Below, in pieces: positions 1 to 7,880 of a stretch of 49,143 nucleotides of DNA (its first letter is position 1; each line of letters begins with the position of its first letter). The DNA lies in contig NZ_BOMI01000009.1 of assembly GCF_016862115.1 (NCBI RefSeq), positions 1 through 49,143 of the forward strand, given 5' to 3'. A program made the translations under genes and the position numbers. Under the pieces are notes generated by a model that did not search any database, was not told the DNA's origin, and saw nothing but the letters and a program-made list of their open reading frames with translations. The stretch is from Paractinoplanes deccanensis (GTDB lineage: Bacteria; Actinomycetota; Actinomycetes; Mycobacteriales; Micromonosporaceae).

Positions 1-90
1 GGGGCCCGGATCGGTGGTGTGGTTGCACGGCGGATCCGAGCCAGGGCCGCCTGCGTGCTGTCTCCGGACGGCGCGTTGTCTGGCCTGGCG

Positions 91-138
91 GAGGGGCTGT
101 GGCGTCCCGCCTTCGTGGTGGGTCGCCACAGCCCTCCC
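91..138 (-). terminator. Intrinsic terminator after spo0M
   Basis: A long stem pairs about 13 bp (91-104 with 124-138, one bulged G), continues after one mismatch through a further 6 bp, and closes on a TTCG-type loop. It starts 5 bp beyond the spo0M stop codon, so it most likely ends that transcript. Bases 1-90 hold no gene I can support. Confidence 0.75.
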
Positions 139-142
139 TGGA

Positions 143-1168
143 TCACTCGTCGCCGAAGTCGCCCTCGTCGCCGCCTTCGAAGGCGTCGTCCAGGGCCTCG
201 CCGAGGATCATGCCGCCGATGACGCCGCCGGCGACGCCGGCCGCGACGCCGCCCATGCCCATACCGCCGCGGTGGCGGGTGTGGCCGTGGTAGCCGTGGC
301 CGGGGTAGCCGCCGTGGCCGCCGCCCGGGTAGCCGCCCTGGCCCGGGTAGCCGCCGGGGTAACCGCCGCCGTGGCCGCCGAAGCCGGCGGCGCCGCGGAG
401 GCCCTGGTAGCGGCCCGCGGCCTGGCTGACCCAGCCCTCGACGACCGAGGTCCAGTCGGCGGTGTCGGCCTCGGCGTGCGAGACGCGGAAGCGGCCGTAC
501 GCGTCGTGGCCCGGCTGGAGGAAACCGCCGCGCTTGTCGAACTCGAGGACCACCTCGACGCCCTGCGGGTCGGCGATGAAGGTCACCTCGACCTCGTTGA
601 TACCGCCGGCGTACTGCGGGGGCGAGTAGAACTCGATCTCCTGGTAGAACGGCAGCGTCTGACGTACGCCGTAGATGCCGCCGTGCTCCAGGTCGGCGCT
701 CTTGAAGCGGAAGCCGAGCCGGGCGAAGGCGTCCAGGATCCGCTCCTGTGCGGGCAGCGGGTGCACCGCCACCTGGTCCAGGTCGCCCTTGTCGACGGCC
801 TTCGCGACCGCGAGCTCGGTGCGCAGGCCCATCGTCATGCCGTGCAGGCGCTGGCCGTACACGTCGGTGATCGGCGTCTCCCAGGGCACGGGGAACGAGA
901 ACGGCAGCTGTCGCTGCTCGCCGGCCCGCAGCTGGAACGCACCGGCGACCGGCAGGCGGTGGAACTCCACGAAACCGTCGCCGTGCTCCGACTCGACCCG
1001 GGTGACCAGGCCCAGCACAACGCGGTCGATGGCGACGTCGTGGTCGCCGCCGGTGATGTGGACCTGGCCGTCCAGGTTGAGGCCCGGGCGGGTGTTCGGG
1101 TTCGCCAGCACGGTGTCGACGGACGGGCCGCCGACGCCGAAGGCGCGCATCATCTTCTTGAAGACCAC
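143..1168 (-). CDS. spo0M: Spo0M-family (arrestin-fold) protein with Gly-rich tail
   Basis: A 341-residue cytoplasmic protein of the Spo0M (SpoOM) family, which affects sporulation and envelope behaviour in Bacillus and actinomycetes; the biochemical role is unsettled. Residues 1 to about 240 form the arrestin-like beta-sandwich region, starting MVFKKMMRAFG and containing the family phrase LPFYQEIEFYSPPQYAGG. After that comes an unusual tail: repeated GGYPG/GGHGGYPG units rich in Gly, Tyr and His, a glycine-zipper segment with GMGMGGVAAGVAGG, and an acidic end. The GTG start is preceded by GAGGAGG at 9 nt. It is transcribed alone, with a terminator behind it. The family call is firm; the tail's function is unknown and may mediate self-assembly or membrane contact. 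Confidence 0.85.
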   Translation of the reverse strand: MVFKKMMRAFGVGGPSVDTVLANPNTRPGLNLDGQVHITGGDHDVAIDRVVLGLVTRVESEHGDGFVEFHRLPVAGAFQLRAGEQRQLPFSFPVPWETPITDVYGQRLHGMTMGLRTELAVAKAVDKGDLDQVAVHPLPAQERILDAFARLGFRFKSADLEHGGIYGVRQTLPFYQEIEFYSPPQYAGGINEVEVTFIADPQGVEVVLEFDKRGGFLQPGHDAYGRFRVSHAEADTADWTSVVEGWVSQAAGRYQGLRGAAGFGGHGGGYPGGYPGQGGYPGGGHGGYPGHGYHGHTRHRGGMGMGGVAAGVAGGVIGGMILGEALDDAFEGGDEGDFGDE

Positions 1169-1210
1169 CGGATCATTCCTCCTCGAACAAGGCGGTGCGT
1201 TAACTCAACA

Positions 1211-1267
1211 GTCAGGGGTGGCGGGCTCGGTCAGGGGTGGCGGGCTCGGTCAGGGCGGCGGGCTGAG
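1211..1267. repeat. 19-bp tandem repeat, 3 copies
   Basis: Three adjoining 19-bp units (1211-1229, 1230-1248, 1249-1267) with core GGTCAGGGGTGGCGGGCT; the third is diverged. They fill most of the gap between the spo0M start and the stop of the CNNM gene at 1313. The core matches, with two differences over 18 bases, the reverse complement of the array at 18309-18402. Confidence 0.85.
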
Positions 1268-1312
1268 TGCGTCGGGCCGAGGGACCGGCTTGCCCGGCGG
1301 GTCACGTCGAGA

Positions 1313-2419
1313 TCAGGCAACGGCCACGGGCGTGTCCGTCTCGTCGTCGAAGCGGCCGATCACCTGCTCCAACAGGTCTTCCAGGGCGACGAAGCCGATC
1401 TGCTCCGGACGGCTCGCGGCGAGGGGTGCGCGCGATGGGGCTGGGGCGCCCGAAAGCGCCGGCGCCGCGTTCGACGTGGCGGGAGCTGTCACGATCGCGA
1501 GCTGGGCTCGGCCGGCCCGGAGCGCGGCGACCGCCTCCACGACGCTGACGTCGGCGTCCAGGGTGAACGCCGGCTCCATCAGGTCGCGCGCCGACACCTC
1601 GCGGCCCGCGGCTGTCGCCCGTACGGCCTCCCGGACGTGCACCACGCCGATCACCGAGCCGTCGTCGCCGGTCACCGCGATCCTCGAACGGCCGCTGCTC
1701 AGCGACGCCAGCTCGATGCCGGCCGCGCCGGCCGTGGCCGGGATCGTCACGAGCTGCGACGCCGGCAGCAGGATGTCGCGCACCCGCATCGAGCCGAGGC
1801 CGAGCACGCTGGTCAGCAGCTCGCTCTGCTCCTCCTCGATCAGGCCCTCGGCGCGCGACCGGTCGAGCAGGATGCGCATCTCGGCCGGGCCGTGCGCCTG
1901 CGCCAGCTGGTCCTGCGGGTGCACGCCGAACGGCCGCAGCGCCGCGTTCGCCAGGGCGTTCAGCACTCGCAGCGCGGGGCGCACCAGCGTGACGAAGCCG
2001 CGGAACGGCAGCGCCAGCAGGGTCGCCGAGCGCTCCGGGTCGGTGATCGCCCAGGACTTCGGCATCATCTCGCCGATCACCAGGTGGAGGAACGTCACCA
2101 CGGTCAGCGCCACGAGGAACGCGATCACGTGGCTCGCCACCTCGGGCAGGCCCACCGCGTGCAGGGCCGGGCCGAGCAGGTGCTCGATCGACGGCTCGGC
2201 CAGCGCGCCGAGCCCCAGCGAGCACAGCGTGATGCCGAGCTGGGCGCCGGCGAGCATCATCGACAGCTCGCGGGTGCCGTCGAGCGCGGCCCGCGCGGCA
2301 CGGCTGCCCGCCGCGGAGGCCTGTTCGAGCCGGTGACGTTTGCTCGCCACGAGCGCGAACTCGGCGGCGACGAAGAAGGCGTTGCCGATCAGCAACAGGG
2401 CTACCCAGAGGGCGTTCAT
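1313..2419 (-). CDS. CNNM/CBS-domain membrane protein (short form)
   Basis: A 368-residue integral membrane protein of the HlyC/CorC (hemolysin-like, CNNM) family, linked elsewhere to Mg2+/Co2+ homeostasis. The N-terminal DUF21/CNNM domain (about 1-180) has several hydrophobic helices and the family phrase LAGAQLGITLCSLGLG. A CBS pair follows (about 200-340). It ends in GFVALEDLLEQVIGRFDDE, so it lacks the C-terminal CorC_HlyC domain that its upstream neighbour has. Start ATG overlaps the neighbour's TGA (ATGA), giving translational coupling and suggesting a paired complex. Transport activity is inferred from the family only. Confidence 0.88.
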   Translation of the reverse strand: MNALWVALLLIGNAFFVAAEFALVASKRHRLEQASAAGSRAARAALDGTRELSMMLAGAQLGITLCSLGLGALAEPSIEHLLGPALHAVGLPEVASHVIAFLVALTVVTFLHLVIGEMMPKSWAITDPERSATLLALPFRGFVTLVRPALRVLNALANAALRPFGVHPQDQLAQAHGPAEMRILLDRSRAEGLIEEEQSELLTSVLGLGSMRVRDILLPASQLVTIPATAGAAGIELASLSSGRSRIAVTGDDGSVIGVVHVREAVRATAAGREVSARDLMEPAFTLDADVSVVEAVAALRAGRAQLAIVTAPATSNAAPALSGAPAPSRAPLAASRPEQIGFVALEDLLEQVIGRFDDETDTPVAVA

Positions 2420-3708
2420 CGGGTGATCCGTACGGTCTGCGGGACGTGGCGGTCGACGCTCTCGACTCGTACCGAAAGGGACCCGTCGTCGAGAGTGACC
2501 GAGTCACCTGCCTGGACCACCCGCCCGAGCCGGGCCATGACCAGGCCCGACACGGTCTCGTAGCCGTCGCCGGCGGGGAGGTCGACGCCGGTCGCGTCGG
2601 TGATCTCGTCGATCCGCCAGCGGGCGGGCACGAGCCAGGAGCCGTCGGACTGGCGGACCGGCTCGGGCTCGGTCCCGTCGTCCTCGTCGCGGATCTGGCC
2701 GACCAGTTCCTCGGCGATGTCCTCCAGCGTGATGATGCCGGCGAAGCCGCCGAACTCGTCGACGACGCAGGCGAGCTGACGGTGCGCGGTGCGCAGCCTG
2801 TCGAGCACGGCCGGCAGCCGCAGCGACGACGGCACCAGGATCGGCGCGGACATCACCTCGGCGACCGTCACCTTCGCGCGGTCGGCGGCCGGGATGGCCA
2901 GGATGTCCGCGATGCCGACCACGCCGACGATCTCGTCGAGCACGGAGCCTCGTACGGGGAAACGGGAACGGTGGGTGTCGAGCAGCGCCACCACGTCGGC
3001 GGCGGTCGCCGTCTCGGCCACGGTGTGCACGTCGACGCGCGGCACCATGGCCTCGGCGGCGGTCCGGCCGCGGAAGTCGAGACCGCGGTCGAGCAGCGTG
3101 GACATCTCGTCGTCGAGGCCGCCGTTCTTTCGCGACTCGGCGATGATCTGCTCCAGGTCCTCGGAGGTCGCGCCCTCGGGCAGCTCCTCGATCGGCTCGA
3201 TGCCGATGCGGCGCAGCAGGCGGCCGGCGGCCCGGTCGAACAGCTTGATCACCGGGCCGAAGACGGTCAGGTACATCAGCGTGGACCGGCTGAGCGCCTT
3301 GGCCAGCGCCTCGGCGCGGGCGATCGCCAGGTTCTTGGGGGCGAGCTCGCCGAGCACCATCTGCACCACTGTCGCGATGAGCAGGGCGAGCGCCACCGAG
3401 ATCGGCATGCTCACCGCGGTGGGCACGCCGGCGACGCCGAGCAGGTCGGCGAGGCCCTCACCGAGGTACGGCTCGGCGACGTAGCCGACGAGCAGCGCGG
3501 TCACCGTGATGCCCAGCTGGGCGCCGGAGAGGACGAAGGAGAGACGTTCGGTGACCTTGAGCGCGCGGGCGGCGGCCTGATCGCCCTGCTCGGCGTCGCG
3601 GCGCAGGCGACCGCGGTCGGCGGCGACATAGCCGAATTCCTGCGCGACGAAATAGCCGGTGACGGCGGTCACCACGATTACCAGGAGAAGGCCGGTGACG
3701 ATCAACAC
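2416..3708 (-). CDS. CNNM/CBS/CorC-domain membrane protein (full form)
   Basis: A 430-residue HlyC/CorC-family membrane protein and the first gene of a two-gene operon. Domains in order: CNNM/DUF21 membrane domain (about 1-190, containing LSGAQLGITVTALLVG), two CBS motifs (about 210-330, ending at the phrase FGGFAGIITLEDIAEELVG), and a C-terminal CorC_HlyC domain (about 345-425). The start is GTG at 3708; no strong Shine-Dalgarno is visible. The full and short CNNM proteins together probably form a heteromeric transporter or sensor, as in many actinomycetes. Substrate is not determinable from sequence; divalent cations are the usual suggestion. Confidence 0.88.
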   Translation of the reverse strand: MLIVTGLLLVIVVTAVTGYFVAQEFGYVAADRGRLRRDAEQGDQAAARALKVTERLSFVLSGAQLGITVTALLVGYVAEPYLGEGLADLLGVAGVPTAVSMPISVALALLIATVVQMVLGELAPKNLAIARAEALAKALSRSTLMYLTVFGPVIKLFDRAAGRLLRRIGIEPIEELPEGATSEDLEQIIAESRKNGGLDDEMSTLLDRGLDFRGRTAAEAMVPRVDVHTVAETATAADVVALLDTHRSRFPVRGSVLDEIVGVVGIADILAIPAADRAKVTVAEVMSAPILVPSSLRLPAVLDRLRTAHRQLACVVDEFGGFAGIITLEDIAEELVGQIRDEDDGTEPEPVRQSDGSWLVPARWRIDEITDATGVDLPAGDGYETVSGLVMARLGRVVQAGDSVTLDDGSLSVRVESVDRHVPQTVRITR

Positions 3709-3831
3709 GGCCGGGAGGATCCGTACGCGAACGGACGGTCGACGGGGAGCCGGGCCGAGCCCGGCTGACTACTGCCGATCATGAAAAGACGGTAGCAAGG
3801 TCCGCTGTGTGATCGCTGTGAGCTCCGGCTC

Positions 3832-5523
3832 CTACGATCCGGCGCCGCGGTCGGCGTAAAAGGTGCTCAGGACCATGTTGACCTTGGCGAGGTCGGCGGT
3901 CCAGTCGAACTCCCTGGTGGCCCAGCTGATCGCGTACGCCTTGCCGCCGGTCGCCAGCCAGCGGGTGCGCACGTGACGCTGGGTGCCCGCGGCCACGTAC
4001 GTGTACTCCCAGTCGGCGGCCTTGTTGAGCAGTTCCTTCTTCTCGATGGCGATCAGCCGGTAGCCGGCGAGCGCGCCGGAGCCGACCAGGCGCTGCGCCT
4101 CGGCGCGGCACGCCTTGACCGGGTCGCCGGCCGGGTCGCGGTCGAGGGAGAGCGTCATGACCCGGGTGCCGACGGGGTCGCGGAAGCAGAAGGTGGAGCC
4201 GATCCGCTCGTACGTCCAGCCGTCGGGGACCGGCATGTGAAATCCGGAGCCGTCCGTGAAATATGACCATCCGCCCAGCAGCGACCAGCCCTTGACACCT
4301 CGGGCGGCGGCGCGCTGCGGCGTGACCGGCAGGCCGGACGGGGGCGGGGAGTCGCACGTGGCGGGCGAGAAGCCGGCGGCGACGACGGTCTTCGAAGGGG
4401 AGGGCGAGGGCGACGAAGGAACGCTGAGGACGGGCCCGGCCGCCTTCTCGTCGTCGCGCTGCACCAGGTAGCCGGCCATGATCCCGCCGACGCCCAGCAC
4501 GGTCACCAGGGCCAGCCCCGCTGCCATCAGGGTGGAACGCTGCGCGGCCTTCGGTGGCTTCTGCGCCGGGGGCGTCACGGACGGCAGGGGCAAGGCCGCC
4601 ACCGCCGCGGCCGCCCGCACCGGCGCCAGGATCTGATCGATATCGGACCCGACGACGGCCCGCACCCGTCGCGGCGCCGGCACGCCCATCGGCACCGGGC
4701 TCGGCGTGGCCGCGACGATCATGCGCAGGCGCCGCTCCACCTCGGGCGCGGTCAGCCGGGCCGCCGGCTCGTGTTTGAGCAGCCCGGTCAGCACCGGGCC
4801 GAGCATCCCCGCCCGCGCCGGCGGATCCGGCTCCTCGGTGGCCAGCGCCATCAGCGTGGCCATCGCGTTCTCCCGGGCGTACGGCGAGCGGCCCTCGACC
4901 GCCGCGTACAGCGTCGCCCCCAGCGACCACAGGTCGGACTCCGGCGTCGACGTGCCGTCCCGGGCGCGCTCCGGCGACACGTACTGCGGGGAGCCCACTA
5001 TCAGACCGGGGCCCGTCACCGAGCCGTCATCCATGAACGTGGCGAGACCAAAATCGGTCAGCACCACGCGGCCGTCGTGGCCGATCAGGACGTTGTGCGG
5101 CTTGACGTCACGGTGCAGCACCCCGGCCCGGTGCGCGGCGGTCAGCGCGTCGAGCACGGCCAGCCCGATCCGCGCCGTGGTGGCCGGCGAATAGGGCCCG
5201 TCGTCCTGAATGACCTGGTGAAGCGAGCGCGACGGCACGTACTCCATGACGATCCACGGGAGGCCGTCGGCGTGCACCACGTCGTAGATGCGCACCACGT
5301 GCGGATGGTTGAGCCGCCCGGCGCTGCGGGCCTCACGCAGCGTGCGGTCGCGGAGGCGTACCCTCTCCTCGTCGCTCATCCACTCGGGCGGCACGAACTC
5401 CTTGACCGCCACGTCGCGGTCGAGCATCTCGTCGCGGGCGCGCCAGACACGGCCCATGCCACCGGCGCCGACCGGCTCGCCGAGGCGATACCGACCGGCG
5501 ACGAGCATGCGTCCGACCGCCAT
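3832..5523 (-). CDS. Receptor-like Ser/Thr protein kinase (PknB type)
   Basis: A Hanks-type kinase of 563 residues. The kinase domain (about 10-270) shows the Gly loop GAGGMG (19-24), Lys41 in VAVKEF, the catalytic loop HRDVKPHN (137-144) and DFG (157-159). A Pro/Ala linker and one membrane helix (roughly 330-350) lead to an extracellular domain of about 170 residues without PASTA repeats; this domain contains two Cys and several Trp and I do not recognise it. I chose ATG 5523 over ATG 5556 because AGGGGGCGGG lies just before it and a TATGGT box at 5552-5557 overlaps the upstream ATG. It lies just downstream of the sortase gene on the same strand. Substrates unknown. Confidence 0.88.
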   Translation of the reverse strand: MAVGRMLVAGRYRLGEPVGAGGMGRVWRARDEMLDRDVAVKEFVPPEWMSDEERVRLRDRTLREARSAGRLNHPHVVRIYDVVHADGLPWIVMEYVPSRSLHQVIQDDGPYSPATTARIGLAVLDALTAAHRAGVLHRDVKPHNVLIGHDGRVVLTDFGLATFMDDGSVTGPGLIVGSPQYVSPERARDGTSTPESDLWSLGATLYAAVEGRSPYARENAMATLMALATEEPDPPARAGMLGPVLTGLLKHEPAARLTAPEVERRLRMIVAATPSPVPMGVPAPRRVRAVVGSDIDQILAPVRAAAAVAALPLPSVTPPAQKPPKAAQRSTLMAAGLALVTVLGVGGIMAGYLVQRDDEKAAGPVLSVPSSPSPSPSKTVVAAGFSPATCDSPPPSGLPVTPQRAAARGVKGWSLLGGWSYFTDGSGFHMPVPDGWTYERIGSTFCFRDPVGTRVMTLSLDRDPAGDPVKACRAEAQRLVGSGALAGYRLIAIEKKELLNKAADWEYTYVAAGTQRHVRTRWLATGGKAYAISWATREFDWTADLAKVNMVLSTFYADRGAGS

Positions 5524-5587
5524 CCCGCCCCCTGATGTCGACCCGATCTCCACCATAGACAGGCACCGGCCGGCAGCGGAATCACGA

Positions 5588-6958
5588 TCACCCGGCCACC
5601 GCGTAGACCACGAGGTTGTCGCGGTAGGACCGCAGCGATCGATCGAACACGCCGCCACACGTGATCAGCCGGAGCTGCCGGTCGGGCGTCGGACCGTAGA
5701 CCTCGTCCGTCGGGAAGCCGGCCTTCGGATACCAGCGCAGGGCCGTCACGGTGAAACGCACGGTCGAGCCGCCCCGCACCACGTCGATCCGGTCACCGAC
5801 GGTCAGCTCCCGCAGCCGATAGAAGACCGCCGGCCCGCCGCGCGAGTCGACATGCCCGGCGATCACCGCAGGTCCGGTGTCCCCCGGCACCGTGCCGTCG
5901 GCGTACCAGCCGGCCTTCGCGAAGCTCTTCGGCGGTTGCAGAGCGCCATCGTCCCCGAGCCGCAGCGTCTCCAGCGGCGTGTCTATCCCGATCGCCCCAA
6001 CCCGCAGCCGGGCGGGTCGCCCACTCGCCGCGGTCGTCACGGCTCCGAACGGATCACCCGCCGGTCGCCGCCCGGCATCCGGCCCGCCCGATGCGATGCC
6101 GGCGGAATTGTTCCTGCCGGCCGAATTGGCGGCATCGGCCAATCCGGGCGCGCTCTGCCCCACAGGCTCACCCCGCGGCGCCCGATCACTCCAGGCCAGA
6201 TAGCCACCCGCGGCCAGGACCGCGGCCACCGTCGCGGCGAGCGCGGGCAGGGCGAGTCTTTTTTCCTGTACGGGACGAGCACGCGACCCGACCGCAAGAC
6301 GACCTCGCCATCTACCGGCTCCACCACGCAGGCCCGCGGACAGATCACCGGTGCCCTTTCGCCCGCTCCCCTGATTGCCGCTTCCCGAGCCGCCCCTCTG
6401 CACGGGCAAGGGAGCGGCAGCCCGAAGCGGCGGCACTACGACAGCCGCCACCTCGCCAGCACCAGCCGACGAGAGAGCGATACGCGCAAACGGAGAAGCG
6501 GCCCGAGGGGAAGGTGCCGTGGCTCGAGGAGAAAATGCCGTGGCGCGAGGAGTAGTTGCCGTGGGCCGAGGGGAAGGTGCCGTGGGCCGAGGGAACGACG
6601 CCTGGCGCGGCTGCGGACTCGGCACGGAAAGCGCTCCCGGAACCGTGGCGAACGCCCGCACCGTCTCCGGCTTGCCGACCTTCGCGGCCCCGCGGTAGAA
6701 CGAACGTTCTTTCTCGCCCGAGACTCGATCCACGGAACGATCTGCCTCGCTGGCTGTTTGATAGACCGAACGTTCTATCTCTTGGGGGGCTCCGGGCTGG
6801 GATGGTGACGCGATTCCAGGCGCGGCAACGACGTCGTGCCCGGGAGGCGCGGCCAGCTCGTGGGGCGGTGGCGTCGGCCGCTCGGGGTCGGGCGCCACCC
6901 CACCCGCGGACGGCTCGTGGGCCGATGGGTGATCCGGGGCGGGCGTCACCTCGTACAC
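5588..6958 (-). CDS. Class F sortase with long disordered N-terminus
   Basis: A membrane-anchored transpeptidase of 456 residues that would attach LPxTG proteins to the cell wall. Residues 1-230 are low-complexity Pro/Ala/Arg sequence including four heptads TAxxPRA (126-153). A single membrane helix spans about 235-257. The sortase fold fills 280-456, with catalytic His369 (AGHVDS), Cys434 in the LITC motif, and Arg440 or Arg446. The position of the helix and the fold fit class F (actinobacterial) sortases, which recognise LPxTG. The GTG start abuts the TAG of the DUF4397 gene with no gap, so the two are probably translated together. Candidate substrates lie at 12572 and 15229. The long N-terminal extension would be cytoplasmic and is unusual. 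Confidence 0.88.
   Translation of the reverse strand: MYEVTPAPDHPSAHEPSAGGVAPDPERPTPPPHELAAPPGHDVVAAPGIASPSQPGAPQEIERSVYQTASEADRSVDRVSGEKERSFYRGAAKVGKPETVRAFATVPGALSVPSPQPRQASFPRPTAPSPRPTATTPRATAFSPRATAPSPRAASPFARIALSSAGAGEVAAVVVPPLRAAAPLPVQRGGSGSGNQGSGRKGTGDLSAGLRGGAGRWRGRLAVGSRARPVQEKRLALPALAATVAAVLAAGGYLAWSDRAPRGEPVGQSAPGLADAANSAGRNNSAGIASGGPDAGRRPAGDPFGAVTTAASGRPARLRVGAIGIDTPLETLRLGDDGALQPPKSFAKAGWYADGTVPGDTGPAVIAGHVDSRGGPAVFYRLRELTVGDRIDVVRGGSTVRFTVTALRWYPKAGFPTDEVYGPTPDRQLRLITCGGVFDRSLRSYRDNLVVYAVAG
6500..6583 (-). repeat. In-frame 21-bp repeats in the sortase gene
   Basis: Four imperfect 21-bp units encode the heptads TAPSPRP, TATTPRA, TAFSPRA and TAPSPRA. They lie in the cytoplasmic, disordered N-terminal segment of the sortase and look like replication-slippage expansion. 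Confidence 0.75.
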
Positions 6959-7789
6959 CTAAATAGTGCGGCGGCGGAGGACGGCCGTGAGAAGACCAGC
7001 CGTCAAGGCCGCGCAGCCGGCCGCCAGCAGGGCTCCGGGCAGCGCCGACCGCGGCGCGGTGCCGCCCTCGCCCGTCGCCACGCCGCCCAGGGGGACCGTG
7101 CCCTGGCGTTCGGCGTCCACGTGGAGCTGGGGTTTCAGGCCACCGTTCTGGTCGTCGAGGACCACCAGCGAATAGACGCTGCCGGCGCCCAGGGTGCAGG
7201 GCAGCTCGCTGGTGCGGCCTCCTCCCGTGGGGACCACCCGGACGCTCCAGCTGCCGGGGTTGACCTCGCGGTAGCTCGTCGTGGTGGCGAACTCGACGCC
7301 GTCGGCGATCTTTGTGCCGTTCTTGCCGGCCACGTCCAGGACCGGGGCCTTCACCGAGGCCTGGATGATGCGGACCTTCGACTTGCCGGCGTCGGGCAGT
7401 TGGAGATCGTCCTGGATGATGCGCAGGCCCAGGTCGGCGAAGCGGCCCACGCCCGCGACCGTGTAGGCGCCGCCGTCCGTGACCCCGACCTCGGTGGTGA
7501 TCACCGGCTGGTCGGTGGCGGGAGCGCCCGCCTTGCGCATGGCGACCTGATATGTCCCGGTGGGCAGCCGCAGATAGCGCGACATGTCCCCGTAGGCCAC
7601 CGCGCGGAAGGTCTGCGGCGGCACCGCGTTGGCGTCCGATTTCAGATAGACGTCGACCGCCGGCGTGTCCGGCGACAGGTGAGCCAGCCGGACGTATCCG
7701 CTGGTCGGGGCTGCTTTTGCCGGAGTGGCGGCGAACGCGGGCACGGCCAGGACGGCCACCGCCGCCACGAGGCGCGCGAGTCGGGACAC
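6959..7789 (-). CDS. Secreted DUF4397 protein, membrane-anchored C-terminus
   Basis: A 276-residue exported protein. The signal peptide starts VSRLARLVAAVAVLAVPAFA and probably ends at an AKA-A site; the following YVRLAHLSPDTPAVDVYL is the hallmark of DUF4397. A second, more diverged half follows (around VRIIQASVKAPVLDV). The C-terminus has one hydrophobic helix and the charged end RRRTI, so it may stay membrane-anchored; no LPxTG is present. GTG 7789 was chosen because AGGGAG precedes it at a good distance and it gives a clean signal peptide. It is coupled to the sortase gene, a pairing seen in other actinobacteria, which suggests a shared role at the cell wall. Confidence 0.85.
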   Translation of the reverse strand: MSRLARLVAAVAVLAVPAFAATPAKAAPTSGYVRLAHLSPDTPAVDVYLKSDANAVPPQTFRAVAYGDMSRYLRLPTGTYQVAMRKAGAPATDQPVITTEVGVTDGGAYTVAGVGRFADLGLRIIQDDLQLPDAGKSKVRIIQASVKAPVLDVAGKNGTKIADGVEFATTTSYREVNPGSWSVRVVPTGGGRTSELPCTLGAGSVYSLVVLDDQNGGLKPQLHVDAERQGTVPLGGVATGEGGTAPRSALPGALLAAGCAALTAGLLTAVLRRRTI

Positions 7790-7880
7790 GGGGGCTCCCT
7801 TCGACTGGCGTCCATATATATCGCCCGGCAGGTGACCTACGCCATCGTCCGGCGCGTTTTTGTCGTACCCCTGGGGCAGC

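Noticed and set aside
14..2563. Long opposite-strand open frame of 849 codons
   Set aside because: It lies antisense to spo0M and the CNNM genes, has low-complexity Ala/Arg/Val composition and no family motif. Such shadow frames are expected in high-GC DNA.
6707..6780. Two GAACGTTC palindromes as LexA/SOS boxes
   Set aside because: They lie inside the sortase gene where ERS(F/V)Y-type codons generate them, and the two halves touch, unlike the spaced actinobacterial SOS box.
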